Shown here in pieces: positions 1-9,141 of a stretch of 64,000 bases of DNA. Both the position numbers and the translations under genes were made by a program. Each line of letters opens with the position of its first letter. Position 1 is the stretch's first letter. The stretch spans positions 682,001 to 746,000 of the forward strand of contig JAEACG010000001.1 in assembly GCA_016401345.1 (NCBI GenBank), written 5' to 3'. The notes under the pieces are model-generated. The model worked only from the letters and a program-made list of their open reading frames with translations, was not told where the DNA came from and made no database searches. The DNA comes from Fictibacillus nanhaiensis. Its GTDB lineage: Bacteria > Bacillota > Bacilli > Bacillales > Fictibacillaceae.

Positions 1-1848
1 CTGTTTAAACTCTTCTAGTATGACTGGTGCCCATACGGAGGTTGCACGAAACAACATGACAATGTCTTTGTATTTTGCAGGACGTAATTTTTTCGTATGT
101 TTATCAAGAACGAGATGAGGAGAATTACCCGCTGTTCCAACGATCTGTTTTATTTTTTCAGCGATGACTCTTGCCTCTAACTGAACGGTTTCAAGCTCAG
201 ACTTCTCTACTTCTCCACTCTCAAGGCCATCTTCATCTGTTACAGGCTGACTTTTATTAATTAGAAGAAGTTCTGGCTCATTGCCCTCTTGCTCCGGATA
301 ATAAGTAGCACCAAGCTTTAATTCAGCATCATCGTTGTACTCAATCTCTCCTACTGTTTCGTTCATGATCTGTCTGAACAAATAGTTTGTTGCTTGCAAG
401 ATTCCATTTCTGCTTCTAAAGTTTTTGGCAAGGTCAATGCGTAATCCGTTTCCGCCTTCTTTCGTGAACTGCTTGTACTTGCTTAAGAAAAGAAGTGGTT
501 CTGCTAGTCTGAATCGATAGATGGATTGCTTTACATCACCTACCATGAACATGTTTCCTGCTTCCTCATCCTTTGATACTAGGCGTACAATGGATTCTTG
601 GACAAAATTCGTGTCTTGATACTCATCGACTAGTACCTCTACAAATCTTTCGCGATATTCTAGAGCCGCTTCTGATGGAACCGGTGCATCCATCGTAGAC
701 CCTACACCTTTTAAAACTCCAAGGCAATAATGCTCAAGGTCACCAAAATCAACAAGAGACTTTTCCTGCTTTGCTTCCAAATAACGTTCACCAAACTTTT
801 TCACCAAGGAAGAAAGTTCTTTAACGACAGGAGCCATCTCTTCAATATGAACGATATACGAATCTGGATGTCTTTCAAAATATTCTTCTTTTAATGCGCT
901 CGTCCGTTTTTTGATGCTGTCTCTCATCGCTTTTACTTTATTCTTCAGTTCTTCATCTACATCTTTCCCGCGGATGGCTTTTAATTTTGGAGGATCATAA
1001 GATTGGAATTCCTCATAAAGCTCATTCCAACTACATTTTGCATGAAGTAATCGTTCGATGAAGACAAGATCTTCCTGTAGTGTTTCTGCATATGCGAGAG
1101 GTCCCCCTGAAAGCTGGCTGAGCTCTATCGCTCTGAGCGCCAACGAACGTAGCCCTTCTATTTGAAGCGATATATCAAAAAGAAGCTCCTTTGTCCAAGG
1201 TAGGTCGTCTATTGAAGTAGCTTGGACTTGATAAGTTTCCGCCATCTGGTCTAGCCATCCACTCGGATCAGGATGACTTCGAGCGAAATCATAGAGCGAT
1301 AAGATCAGTTTTTGCAGTTCTATATCATTTCGGTCAGAACTATAAGCATCGACCACTTGGTAGAAAATATGGTCTTCTCCCTTGCTATACTCTTCTTCAA
1401 ATAAATCTTCTATCACTTCTTGGCGAATAAGTTCTGCTTCTGTTTCTTCTGCTACACGAAAGCCAGGATCGAGATTCGTTTCGTAATAGTGTTTACGAAG
1501 CACCTCAATACAAAAAGAATGAAGAGTAGAGATCGATGCTTTGTTTAACAAGTTAAGCTGTCTTCTTAAGTGTAGAGATGAAGGGTTTAAAGACAGCTCT
1601 TTATCGATTGCTTCTCCAATTCTTTTTCTCATTTCAGCAGCAGCAGCGTTTGTGAACGTAACGATAAGCAACCGATCTACATCAGCAATCATTTCACGTA
1701 TCATCGTGATGATTCGTTCGACAAGCACGGCCGTTTTTCCTGATCCAGCTGCTGCAGCAACGAGAACGTTTTCCCCTCTGGCTTGAATAGCCTGCCACTG
1801 TTCATCCGTCCAAGTGGCACCTTCTGGTTTTGGGATTAAAGTCTTCAA
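1..1848 (-). CDS. addA: AddA helicase-nuclease subunit, N-terminal half (partial)
   Basis: ATP-dependent helicase subunit of the AddAB recombination complex, which resects double-strand ends for RecA loading. The frame is open from 1848 to the window edge (616 codons, about half of the usual 1,230 residues). Near the N-terminus it shows a UvrD-type Walker A (AAGSGKTAVLVERI); further on come the helicase motifs DEYQDTN and GDVKQSIYRFR. The start is a TTG at 1848, placed 9 bases after GGAGG inside the end of addB, so the start overlaps the addB stop (TTG/TGA). This is translational coupling of the two subunits. The C-terminal nuclease domain lies outside the window. Confidence 0.95.
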   Translation of the reverse strand, partial: MKTLIPKPEGATWTDEQWQAIQARGENVLVAAAAGSGKTAVLVERIITMIREMIADVDRLLIVTFTNAAAAEMRKRIGEAIDKELSLNPSSLHLRRQLNLLNKASISTLHSFCIEVLRKHYYETNLDPGFRVAEETEAELIRQEVIEDLFEEEYSKGEDHIFYQVVDAYSSDRNDIELQKLILSLYDFARSHPDPSGWLDQMAETYQVQATSIDDLPWTKELLFDISLQIEGLRSLALRAIELSQLSGGPLAYAETLQEDLVFIERLLHAKCSWNELYEEFQSYDPPKLKAIRGKDVDEELKNKVKAMRDSIKKRTSALKEEYFERHPDSYIVHIEEMAPVVKELSSLVKKFGERYLEAKQEKSLVDFGDLEHYCLGVLKGVGSTMDAPVPSEAALEYRERFVEVLVDEYQDTNFVQESIVRLVSKDEEAGNMFMVGDVKQSIYRFRLAEPLLFLSKYKQFTKEGGNGLRIDLAKNFRSRNGILQATNYLFRQIMNETVGEIEYNDDAELKLGATYYPEQEGNEPELLLINKSQPVTDEDGLESGEVEKSELETVQLEARVIAEKIKQIVGTAGNSPHLVLDKHTKKLRPAKYKDIVMLFRATSVWAPVILEEFKQ

Positions 1849-4800
1849 TTGACAGTTCCTCCTTCCTGATGCATTTTTTCTAGGATGACGTCATCTTTTT
1901 CTGAACGAAGTTGACGGTATTGATTCTCTTCAAGGGTTTGATCAAACTGACAAACAGGCTTATATGAACAGAACGTACATGGTGTTTTTTTCTTCATCTC
2001 ATATGGAGAGATATCGATCACTCCGTTTGTAATTCCTTCTCCACTCGTTACAGCCATCTTTCGCGCATGATTACGCATCGTGTTAAACTGCTCACTTGAG
2101 GCGATCGAGGAATGTGACTTATGAAATCCTTTTTGAGTTAGAGCGACTGGAATGATAGAAGAACGCTTATCCATTGTACTGTCCATAAGTTGAACGGCCT
2201 CTTCTTCAGCAAGTACTAAACCTTTCATCTTAAACTTCTTTAACACTTCTTTTTCGATTTCTTCCACACTAAGCAGTTTCTTTTGATTCAATAGTGGGTT
2301 GTGTACATGGAAATACAGAACGCCTGCTGGAACGGACTCTTCACCAAGCCAACTTTCTGAATGTGTGACTGCAACGTCTAGATAAGTCAGCATCTGCAGA
2401 GCAATTCCATGATACAGCTCTGCCAAGTTGAGACCAGTTGAGCTTGATTTATAATCAATCACGCGCATAAGAAGTCCTTTTGAACTTTTTGCTGTATCAA
2501 CACGATCGATACGTCCGATAACTTCCATAGTCGTTCCATTCGGCAATTTATAGGTTAATGGCGGCAATGTTGCACCAGAAGCGAATGCTAGTTCAAGACC
2601 TGCAGGTGTGAAACCACTCGCCTTTGCGTGCTGACTTAATATGTGAGAAGCTTTTCCGACTACTTCTTTTAGCTTTTTCTTGATATAAAGATGTCTATTA
2701 GAACTTAACAGAATCTCATGTTGAAGCTGTGGTGCCAAGAGTTCTACAATATCTCCTGCCAAACGATAGCAGTCCCCTTTTGAAAGATCACTCCAGGCTA
2801 CGCTTCTTTGCTGAAGCGAATCATTCATCTGTTTTAACGCAGCATGAAAAAGCTGTCCGATATCTGGAGCTTCAAGTCTGTACATTTGCCGTTCTTTAAG
2901 CTTCAGACCATACGACATGAACTGAGAGAATGGACATGATTGGAAAAGCTCCATTCTCGAGATGCTCGTTAAAATCTTATCACCATAAAGATCTCTTGAT
3001 ACAGATGAACTGAGAGGTGCTTCTCTATTAAAATAGAAGAGAGAAGACAGAGCTCGCTTTGCATAGAAATCATAATCCTTGTCTCTGACCACCCAATTGT
3101 ATACATCCCACCAAACGGAAGAGATCGGATAACCTTTTTTCCATTCTCTGAGCTGCGTACTTAAATAAGATACACTCTTTATTGGATGCTGCACAAAATC
3201 CAAATCGTTTTGTAAAGCTGGTTCATTTTGATATAGTTCTTCCTTTAAATCAGGAAAAAGATCATGTAATCGCTGTATGACCATAGAAGGCTGCATCGTT
3301 TTCCCTTCCTCGTCTGCTAGGGCATATGAAACAAACAGATGATCACTAGCATTCGTTAAAGCCAGATAGATCATAAACTGTTCATCAAGCAGCTTTCTGC
3401 GTGCCGTCGGTGCTAGCACCACACCGTTTCGATCCAGAGCCTCTCTTTCATCTTCTGAAAGCAATCCATCGTCCTTAGGTTTTAACGGAATGATTCCATC
3501 GTTTACGCCAAGAACAAAATTCACTTTTACATCTGTGAAACGAGATCTTTCCATCGTTCCTACTAGTACTTGATCGAGAGAAGGAGGAACAAGAGCAAAT
3601 TTAAGACTCTCAAGCCCTGTTTCAAGCATTTGCATCCACGTTTCTTTAGAAAGTTCTTCCTCACCAGTCAACTCTACCATCTCATCGAGGAGACCAAGAA
3701 CCGCATTCCAAACTTGGCCATGTTCAGATGCTGACCGTAATTTACCTGCTGATTCCGCATGAAGTCTCAAGCGTTCAAGTTTCATCGGTACATTTAAATC
3801 CTCAAGATACTGATAAAGACTTTTACAATATTGGATGATACTTTTACTGTTTGATAGGTTTTTAGATAAACGACTCAAAGGAGATACAATCATGTCCCGC
3901 ATATCGTTAATCAGTTGTTCCTTTTCATCGTCACGTGTTGTCTTTCCAAAATCTTCTGCTTCGAACCCTCTAAATCTTTTATATTTCCAAGGTTTTGGAT
4001 CTGTCCACCTTCTGCCTTGGATACCAAGTGCTAACACATAATTTTCAAGTTCATCCATACAACGTCTCATCTCAGAAGTCGTTTTTCTTATCTCATCAAG
4101 CGGATAGAGCATATCTGTTTTAACAGCTCGAAAAACGGCTTCATAGCGCCAATTCTTTAAGACAATATCTAGTGAAGAACGTATAAGCTCAATCAGTGGA
4201 TGGTGAAGCATAGATTTTTTTTGATCAAGAAAAACAGGTATCTCATAATCTGTAAATACCGTTTCGATCAGTGTTTGATAACTACCAGCATTTCGGACTG
4301 TAACTGCGATATCGCGATACCTATATCCGTGGTCACGAACGAGTTCTGCTATTTTCCTTGCCGCTCCTTCAACTTCTGACCGAACATTGACAGCTGCCGC
4401 TACTCCAACACCTTCATGTTTGGAAGATGGTATGGCCGGCCTTCGATCATACTGCTCTTCGATATGAGCGATAGCACTTGAATTAAATTTTGGCTTTTCA
4501 TGAAGATAGATTGGTTCCTCAACGAATACACCAAGTTCTTTGGCCTGTGCTGTTAGCGTCTGAGCCGTCTTTTTTGTCATATAAAACAAATCTAGCTCAT
4601 GAGGTTCTGACTCCGTAGTAAAAGATTCATCGACAGTGAGTGCAATGGTCACTTTTTTGGCGTGTGCCAGTAATCCCGCTATAACTTCAAGTTCTTGTGG
4701 AGTAAACGAATGAAATCCATCTATGTAAATTTCACTTTCATTAATGCTCTCGGATAAAGGAATCTTTGCTTGAAGCAAACGTAAATAATCTTCTGAATCT

Positions 4801-5348
4801 ACATACTTCCCAATCAGTGCCTCATCCAAGGAGCTCGAAATGACACTCAGATCTGATAATTTATCCTGAAGCACTTTTTTATTATTTTCTTTTTGACCGA
4901 GAGAAAGCAGTGTTTCAGCATTCCACGAAAGATCTTCTGCACTAACACAATATCGTTTAAGTTCTGTAGTCATCAACTCAAGTAATTCGTAAAAACCACT
5001 TTGTTCAGAGGCTTTTCGAAAGATTTTAAGATCTTCTTTTTTATGCTCGACGATTTTCCGAAGCATCATTCTTATTCCAGTAGATGTGATGTGCATTCTT
5101 GTCAAACCACCGGTCTCACCAAGAATACGCCAAGCAAGCCTTGAAAAACTAAAGACTTGCGCACGCATCATTCCGGATAATTCTGGCGTTGATGCAAGCT
5201 TATACTCCGATTGAAAGGTCATCTGATCTGGTACAAGATAGATGATCGGATTTCCTGAAGGACGTTCTGTAAGTTCTCTTTGGATCTCCTTAAATACAGA
5301 GTGGGACTTTCCGCAGCCGGATCGTCCCAAAATAAATTGCAAACTCAT
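1845..5348 (-). CDS. addB: AddB helicase-nuclease subunit
   Basis: Second subunit of AddAB, with an inactive helicase-like N-terminus and a C-terminal RecB-type nuclease with a 4Fe-4S cluster. A Walker A (GRSGCGKS) lies at the N-terminus. The iron-sulfur cysteines are visible as one Cys near residue 804 (FQSCPFSQF) and a C-terminal group (CTFCSYKPVC) about 35 residues from the end. Nuclease residues around VIDYKSSS fit the family, as does the length of 1,167 residues. I chose the ATG at 5348 because GGGG lies 9 bases upstream; the in-frame ATG at 5357 directly abuts that GGGG. First gene of the addB-addA operon. Confidence 0.95.
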   Translation of the reverse strand: MSLQFILGRSGCGKSHSVFKEIQRELTERPSGNPIIYLVPDQMTFQSEYKLASTPELSGMMRAQVFSFSRLAWRILGETGGLTRMHITSTGIRMMLRKIVEHKKEDLKIFRKASEQSGFYELLELMTTELKRYCVSAEDLSWNAETLLSLGQKENNKKVLQDKLSDLSVISSSLDEALIGKYVDSEDYLRLLQAKIPLSESINESEIYIDGFHSFTPQELEVIAGLLAHAKKVTIALTVDESFTTESEPHELDLFYMTKKTAQTLTAQAKELGVFVEEPIYLHEKPKFNSSAIAHIEEQYDRRPAIPSSKHEGVGVAAAVNVRSEVEGAARKIAELVRDHGYRYRDIAVTVRNAGSYQTLIETVFTDYEIPVFLDQKKSMLHHPLIELIRSSLDIVLKNWRYEAVFRAVKTDMLYPLDEIRKTTSEMRRCMDELENYVLALGIQGRRWTDPKPWKYKRFRGFEAEDFGKTTRDDEKEQLINDMRDMIVSPLSRLSKNLSNSKSIIQYCKSLYQYLEDLNVPMKLERLRLHAESAGKLRSASEHGQVWNAVLGLLDEMVELTGEEELSKETWMQMLETGLESLKFALVPPSLDQVLVGTMERSRFTDVKVNFVLGVNDGIIPLKPKDDGLLSEDEREALDRNGVVLAPTARRKLLDEQFMIYLALTNASDHLFVSYALADEEGKTMQPSMVIQRLHDLFPDLKEELYQNEPALQNDLDFVQHPIKSVSYLSTQLREWKKGYPISSVWWDVYNWVVRDKDYDFYAKRALSSLFYFNREAPLSSSVSRDLYGDKILTSISRMELFQSCPFSQFMSYGLKLKERQMYRLEAPDIGQLFHAALKQMNDSLQQRSVAWSDLSKGDCYRLAGDIVELLAPQLQHEILLSSNRHLYIKKKLKEVVGKASHILSQHAKASGFTPAGLELAFASGATLPPLTYKLPNGTTMEVIGRIDRVDTAKSSKGLLMRVIDYKSSSTGLNLAELYHGIALQMLTYLDVAVTHSESWLGEESVPAGVLYFHVHNPLLNQKKLLSVEEIEKEVLKKFKMKGLVLAEEEAVQLMDSTMDKRSSIIPVALTQKGFHKSHSSIASSEQFNTMRNHARKMAVTSGEGITNGVIDISPYEMKKKTPCTFCSYKPVCQFDQTLEENQYRQLRSEKDDVILEKMHQEGGTVN

Positions 5349-5543
5349 TATGTTCATCCCCTGTTCCGCACTCGAATTCTAACTTCATTATCTCATAATC
5401 TACTATGACATCAAAGGCTATGACCTTTAAAAAGAAGCACATCCTCCTGGTAGTTATAGGATAGTTACGTAAACGAATAATATTGGTAAAAGGCACATAC
5501 CATCATTTCGGGTAGACGAGAGTGCACCAAGGAACGAAAATCA

Positions 5544-5582
5544 CAAAAAAGGAAAACCGCTATATTGATAGCTGATTTTCCT
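5544..5582 (-). terminator. Rho-independent terminator of the first GGDEF gene
   Basis: On the minus strand GGAAAA and GCTAT pair with ATAGC and TTTTCC around a CAAT loop, followed by six T. It overlaps the last codons of the GGDEF gene. Confidence 0.7.
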
Positions 5583-6633
5583 CCATTGTGACCGTATCCA
5601 ATTTTAACGTATTTCTTCCTGCTGCCTTTGCCTCGTATAGTAGCACATCAGCTCTTTGAATCATTTGCGAAGGCTTCTCACCTTCTACATAACTCGCAAT
5701 GCCATAACTAAGTGTAACAGGTAACTCATTATCACCTGATATATACGGAAAGGTTTCTAAATGCTTATTGATCGTTTCAATCGTATTTTTCACTTCTGTT
5801 CTGCATGTAGTATGGAGAATCCAGGCGAACTCTTCTCCACCGTAACGATAAGCTTCTCCTTCTTTTAAAGAAATGAAGCGTTTAAACGTTGCACCTACAA
5901 GCTTGAGCACCTCATCACCAATTAAATGGCCGTGCTGATCGTTAAACATTTTAAACCGATCAATATCACATAATACAAGTGTAAAAGGTTTATTCTGTTT
6001 TGTTTTTTCCAATACGTCCTCTTGAAATTTCCGATGATTCAGCAAACCTGTTAAATAGTCTTGTTCAGATTGAAGCTGATACATATTCTTCTCGAAATAA
6101 TATTGTCTTTCTTTTGAGGCAATCACACCGCCGTAAAAAGCTATCAACCATAAGAAGATGCTCTTCATTAAAAATTCAAAGGAAGAGAGCGTGTTCAAAT
6201 ACCCACTATCTCTTATAAAAAAGTAACAGAGAATGGTAAAACTCACTGTTCCTACTATAAAAGCGCCCTTTAACCTCCAATACAGAGCAGCATGGATAAC
6301 GATTAGGTAACCAACAGCAACAAACGGACTATCAGCTCCACCAGTAAGCTGCATCAACCATGCATAAGCAAGACAATCAAAAACAATTCCACCTCTTGTA
6401 AAAACACGGTAGTACAGTGACGTCTCTGGCAATCGGTGTAATACAACTTGTGTGGATGTCATATATATAATGCCGATTATAAAAAGGATCGGAAAAGTTT
6501 CCGTTTCATAATTCAAGACGCTTGATATAGGTTGATAATAAAAAACAGGTATACAAAGAATTAAAAAGAACCACCGTAACAAAGATGATATGGTTTCAGA
6601 ACGGTGTTCCGTAATCGTAAATGAATCTTTCAT
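5560..6633 (-). CDS. Membrane-anchored diguanylate cyclase (GGDEF)
   Basis: Predicted to make c-di-GMP from two GTP. The N-terminal about 185 residues hold roughly six hydrophobic segments, a membrane sensor of no type I can name. The C-terminal GGDEF domain begins near DYLTGLLNHRKF, contains CDIDRFKMFNDQHGH and the active-site loop RYGGEEF, and ends in a SYGIA segment. No RxxD product-inhibition site is seen five residues before GGEEF, so feedback inhibition may be absent. Start ATG at 6633 with AAGGAAG upstream. Its own terminator suggests a monocistronic unit or the end of a unit with the next GGDEF gene. Confidence 0.92.
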   Translation of the reverse strand: MKDSFTITEHRSETISSLLRWFFLILCIPVFYYQPISSVLNYETETFPILFIIGIIYMTSTQVVLHRLPETSLYYRVFTRGGIVFDCLAYAWLMQLTGGADSPFVAVGYLIVIHAALYWRLKGAFIVGTVSFTILCYFFIRDSGYLNTLSSFEFLMKSIFLWLIAFYGGVIASKERQYYFEKNMYQLQSEQDYLTGLLNHRKFQEDVLEKTKQNKPFTLVLCDIDRFKMFNDQHGHLIGDEVLKLVGATFKRFISLKEGEAYRYGGEEFAWILHTTCRTEVKNTIETINKHLETFPYISGDNELPVTLSYGIASYVEGEKPSQMIQRADVLLYEAKAAGRNTLKLDTVTMEENQLSI

Positions 6634-6701
6634 GCATTCAACTTCCTTTACGTTATACGATCTGCGAAAAACATAGCAGAAAGGCCCATTATTTTACATG
6701 A

Positions 6702-7652
6702 TCAAATCAGTGATTTATTCTCACTTCTAGCTCTTTTGTTCGTGTACATACGCTCATCAGCAAGCTGCAGGTAATAGTCTATGTTTTCGCATGCATCTGC
6801 AAGTAATTCTATTGCACCATACGCTAATGAGATGGATTCATTCCAAACGATAAGCTGACTCTCTAGTTTTTCAGTTAAGATGTATGCTTCATCTTCATTA
6901 ATTCCTGGTAAGAGAAAAACAAATTCATCTCCACCGAATCTAAATCCAGAGAACAATTTTAGTCGCTTTGAAAGTTCTGCGATCTGCTGAAGTATCTCGT
7001 CACCCGCGTGATGCCCTAGCTCGTCATTGATTAATTTAAAGTTATTGATATCAAACATGACAAGTGTAAGAGGAAGCTTAAGTCTATTTGCCTTTTCTAG
7101 CTCCTTTTCTAAACAATCATAAAAGTAACGACGATTATACAGATTTGTTAATGGATCACGAATGCTAATCTCCTTAAGATCTTTAAACTGTTGAGAAGAG
7201 AAACCGCTTAGAAAACCTGTAACAGCATGGTGAGAAATCCGGTTCCAGCGATCTAACATAAATAGTTGTATCACTAACGGCTCGTTGGACGTTGCTTTTT
7301 TTACTTCAAATAAAACGGATTCACTAATACTCGTTGTAAAACACGCAAGTGCTTGATGAGGAATTCGTTGATGCCTTAAAAAATGAATACCTGATCGAAA
7401 CGCTTTCTGCTCTCCTTGTTTTAAAAAGGATTTAAATCGTTCTTCTTCTAAAAACACTGCATGCACAATCCCGCGTAAAAATTTCTCTAGTATCTTCTCG
7501 TATTGCTCAACAAAACCGTTTAGAAACGTATGAAAGTCTTCATTTTTTCTTAGATGTTCTTTGTGTGTATGTATCATGGCTGGAATAGACTTCATAAATT
7601 CTGGTAACAAGTTTCTTTTGAGTGCGCGTAAGTCTAGTTGGAAGTTTTCCAT
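6702..7652 (-). CDS. Diguanylate cyclase (GGDEF) under a c-di-GMP riboswitch
   Basis: Predicted cytoplasmic diguanylate cyclase of 316 residues. The first about 160 residues are mostly helical with no membrane segment, a sensor domain I cannot assign. The GGDEF domain starts near DPLTNLYNRRYF, continues with MFDINNFKLINDELGHHAGDE, and has the intact signature FRFGGDEF. Start ATG at 7652, six bases after GAGGGGT; an upstream in-frame TTG has no ribosome binding site. A c-di-GMP-I aptamer and an attenuator-like terminator sit in its leader, so the product of the enzyme probably controls its expression. Confidence 0.92.
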   Translation of the reverse strand: MENFQLDLRALKRNLLPEFMKSIPAMIHTHKEHLRKNEDFHTFLNGFVEQYEKILEKFLRGIVHAVFLEEERFKSFLKQGEQKAFRSGIHFLRHQRIPHQALACFTTSISESVLFEVKKATSNEPLVIQLFMLDRWNRISHHAVTGFLSGFSSQQFKDLKEISIRDPLTNLYNRRYFYDCLEKELEKANRLKLPLTLVMFDINNFKLINDELGHHAGDEILQQIAELSKRLKLFSGFRFGGDEFVFLLPGINEDEAYILTEKLESQLIVWNESISLAYGAIELLADACENIDYYLQLADERMYTNKRARSENKSLI

Positions 7653-7684
7653 TCTACAACCCCTCAAATCCCTCAAAAATTACA

Positions 7685-7719
7685 TACAAAAAGCCATCAC
7701 CTAATAAAGGGAATGGCTT
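7685..7719 (-). terminator. Leader terminator, likely the riboswitch expression platform
   Basis: On the minus strand GAAGCCAT pairs with ATGGCTT and is followed by five T, 33 bases before the start codon of the GGDEF gene. The 5' side and loop contain TTCCCTTT (7706-7713). This is the exact reverse complement of AAAGGGAA just after the aptamer (7833-7840), so an antiterminator pairing is possible. Confidence 0.7.
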
Positions 7720-7835
7720 CAATTTATGTTTTAGATACTTTTAACCTCTATGAACACATTATTCCTGCAGAGAAACTACAAAATACGAGAATAAAGCTTC
7801 ATAGAAACGCTTGTGTCTAAACACGAGTCCGTTTC

Positions 7836-7925
7836 CCTTTGGCAACCGGCTGCCATTGCATGTTCACCATACTTTAGGCCCATAGCTTTGCGTCCCAGCT
7901 TTTCAACTGGTTTGCCCTTAATAAC
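7836..7925 (-). ncRNA. c-di-GMP-I riboswitch (GEMM-I aptamer)
   Basis: The minus strand carries the hallmark blocks of the GEMM-I class in order: GGGCAAACCAG, a GNRA-like GAAA, CTGGGACGCAAAGCTA, GGGCCTAAAG, then GGCAGCCGG and TTGCC closing the second helix. The conserved GGCAAACC and GACGCAAAGC blocks are those that contact the ligand in this class. It lies in the leader of the downstream GGDEF gene, with a terminator between aptamer and start codon. The direction of the switch (on or off) cannot be read safely from the sequence. An open reading frame across this region is explained by the RNA. Confidence 0.93.
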
Positions 7926-7949
7926 AAAGGTTTCTATTGATTTATAGTT

Positions 7950-7979
7950 ATTATATCCTACTAAGGTAATTTGTGCCAA
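7950..7979 (-). promoter_or_regulatory. Sigma-A promoter of the riboswitch transcript
   Basis: Minus strand: -35 TTGGCA (7974-7979), an 18-base spacer, and a perfect -10 TATAAT (7950-7955). Transcription would start about 15-20 bases before the aptamer. Confidence 0.7.
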
Positions 7980-8004
7980 TGATTTTAATAGTTCTTTAAT
8001 CCTA

Positions 8005-8658
8005 TTATTTTAGGCTTTTTTTTTTGGATATTTTTAACTTTCTATAGTACCTATACCCAATCCTTACTCCATTCAAAACAATATAAGGAATCTTTATTGG
8101 AAAGTAATACAGCGTTTTCTTGTAAAATGTAAAATAAGCTTTCCTCAAATCTTTCCATTTCCTGCAAGTTTCGTATCGGCTAAAATCAGATACGTCTACA
8201 ATAATTCCTGTATTATTGGATATCATGACATTTTTTCCATGTACATCGTTAGGAAACAATCCTTTGTCTTTTGCATGCCTCACTGCTTCATCGATGTCAT
8301 AAATCACATTTTCAGGAATTTTAACACCTTTATGCACACAGTCGTACATAGTCATTCCCTCAATACGTTTTAAGATTAAAAAACGTTGTTCGGAATAATA
8401 ACAAACAGAAAATCCAGGGTGTGTTCCTAGTCGATCATAAACCTTTTTTTCCTCTAACAATCCATGCTCATCCCTGCCGTAAATCTTAACTACATATGCT
8501 GGATGATCAGGATGTGAAAACACCGCTGCATAGTTCCCACAGCCCAGCATCTGCCAAGGGTGTGGTGTATTCACCGGACATACCGGATCAAATGGGCTGC
8601 GGCTTTCAATCATTATTTCTCTGTTCAATTGTCTAGCTAGCTGGATAAAGTGTTCCAT
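8005..8658 (-). CDS. Protein-kinase-like protein
   Basis: Small kinase-fold protein of 217 residues. GCGNYAAVF resembles a glycine-rich loop and VVKIYG holds the candidate ATP-binding lysine. FPNDVHGKNVM has the catalytic-loop D and N of the kinase and aminoglycoside-phosphotransferase superfamily, and DVSDFSR stands where the DFG motif is expected. It resembles the short YrzF-type kinases of Bacillus; its substrate is unknown. I chose the ATG at 8658 (GAGGAA 4 bases upstream), since the longer in-frame starts lack a ribosome binding site. The basic C-terminus (KLKISKKKSLK) may touch membrane or nucleic acid. Confidence 0.75.
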   Translation of the reverse strand: MEHFIQLARQLNREIMIESRSPFDPVCPVNTPHPWQMLGCGNYAAVFSHPDHPAYVVKIYGRDEHGLLEEKKVYDRLGTHPGFSVCYYSEQRFLILKRIEGMTMYDCVHKGVKIPENVIYDIDEAVRHAKDKGLFPNDVHGKNVMISNNTGIIVDVSDFSRYETCRKWKDLRKAYFTFYKKTLYYFPIKIPYIVLNGVRIGYRYYRKLKISKKKSLK

Positions 8659-8765
8659 AAGGTTCCTCAATTCAAATTCTAATCCTATTATCATCATCTT
8701 ATGTTTCTGCAATACGTTCATTGTATACAGATGTTATCGAAAATGAAACTGGCATGCTTTATCCA

Positions 8766-9125
8766 TTATTCTACGGTCACTTGTAGATAAGAAAGCATAA
8801 GTGTTTCTGCTTTGTTTTTTAGATGAATGTTTGGAAACCTCATAATTTCACGATAACCCCTAATAAAGATTTCATATTCTGTAATATCTTCCTCACGGCG
8901 TGCATCCATAACTTTAATTCTTCTTTTTCTCAATTCAATTCGTACATCAAATAGATCTTTGCTGATTTGATTCATAATTTGTTCTACTAATGCAACGTAT
9001 GGCTGTCTCAATTTAAATGGAGAGCCGCAAATAATCTGCAGATCGCGATTAAACACTGTAAGTAAAATCGGATACATCACAAATTTTTCAATAAGCGAAC
9101 GCTCTTCTTCGCTTCCATATTGCAC
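8766..9125 (-). CDS. YhjD-like conserved protein
   Basis: A 119-residue soluble, charged, mostly helical protein with no catalytic motif that I can see. Its size, composition and location in the addAB neighbourhood recall B. subtilis YhjD, a small protein of unknown function; this match is from memory of the family and moderately secure. It starts with GTG at 9125, preceded by a run of six G at a spacing of 6. It lies 16 bases downstream of the WYL-type gene and is probably cotranscribed with it. Confidence 0.7.
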   Translation of the reverse strand: MQYGSEEERSLIEKFVMYPILLTVFNRDLQIICGSPFKLRQPYVALVEQIMNQISKDLFDVRIELRKRRIKVMDARREEDITEYEIFIRGYREIMRFPNIHLKNKAETLMLSYLQVTVE

Positions 9126-9141
9126 GACAATCCCCCCAATC

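Noticed and set aside
7776-7979. A 67-codon open frame on the minus strand
   Set aside because: It runs through the c-di-GMP-I aptamer and its promoter; the conserved RNA blocks explain the sequence.
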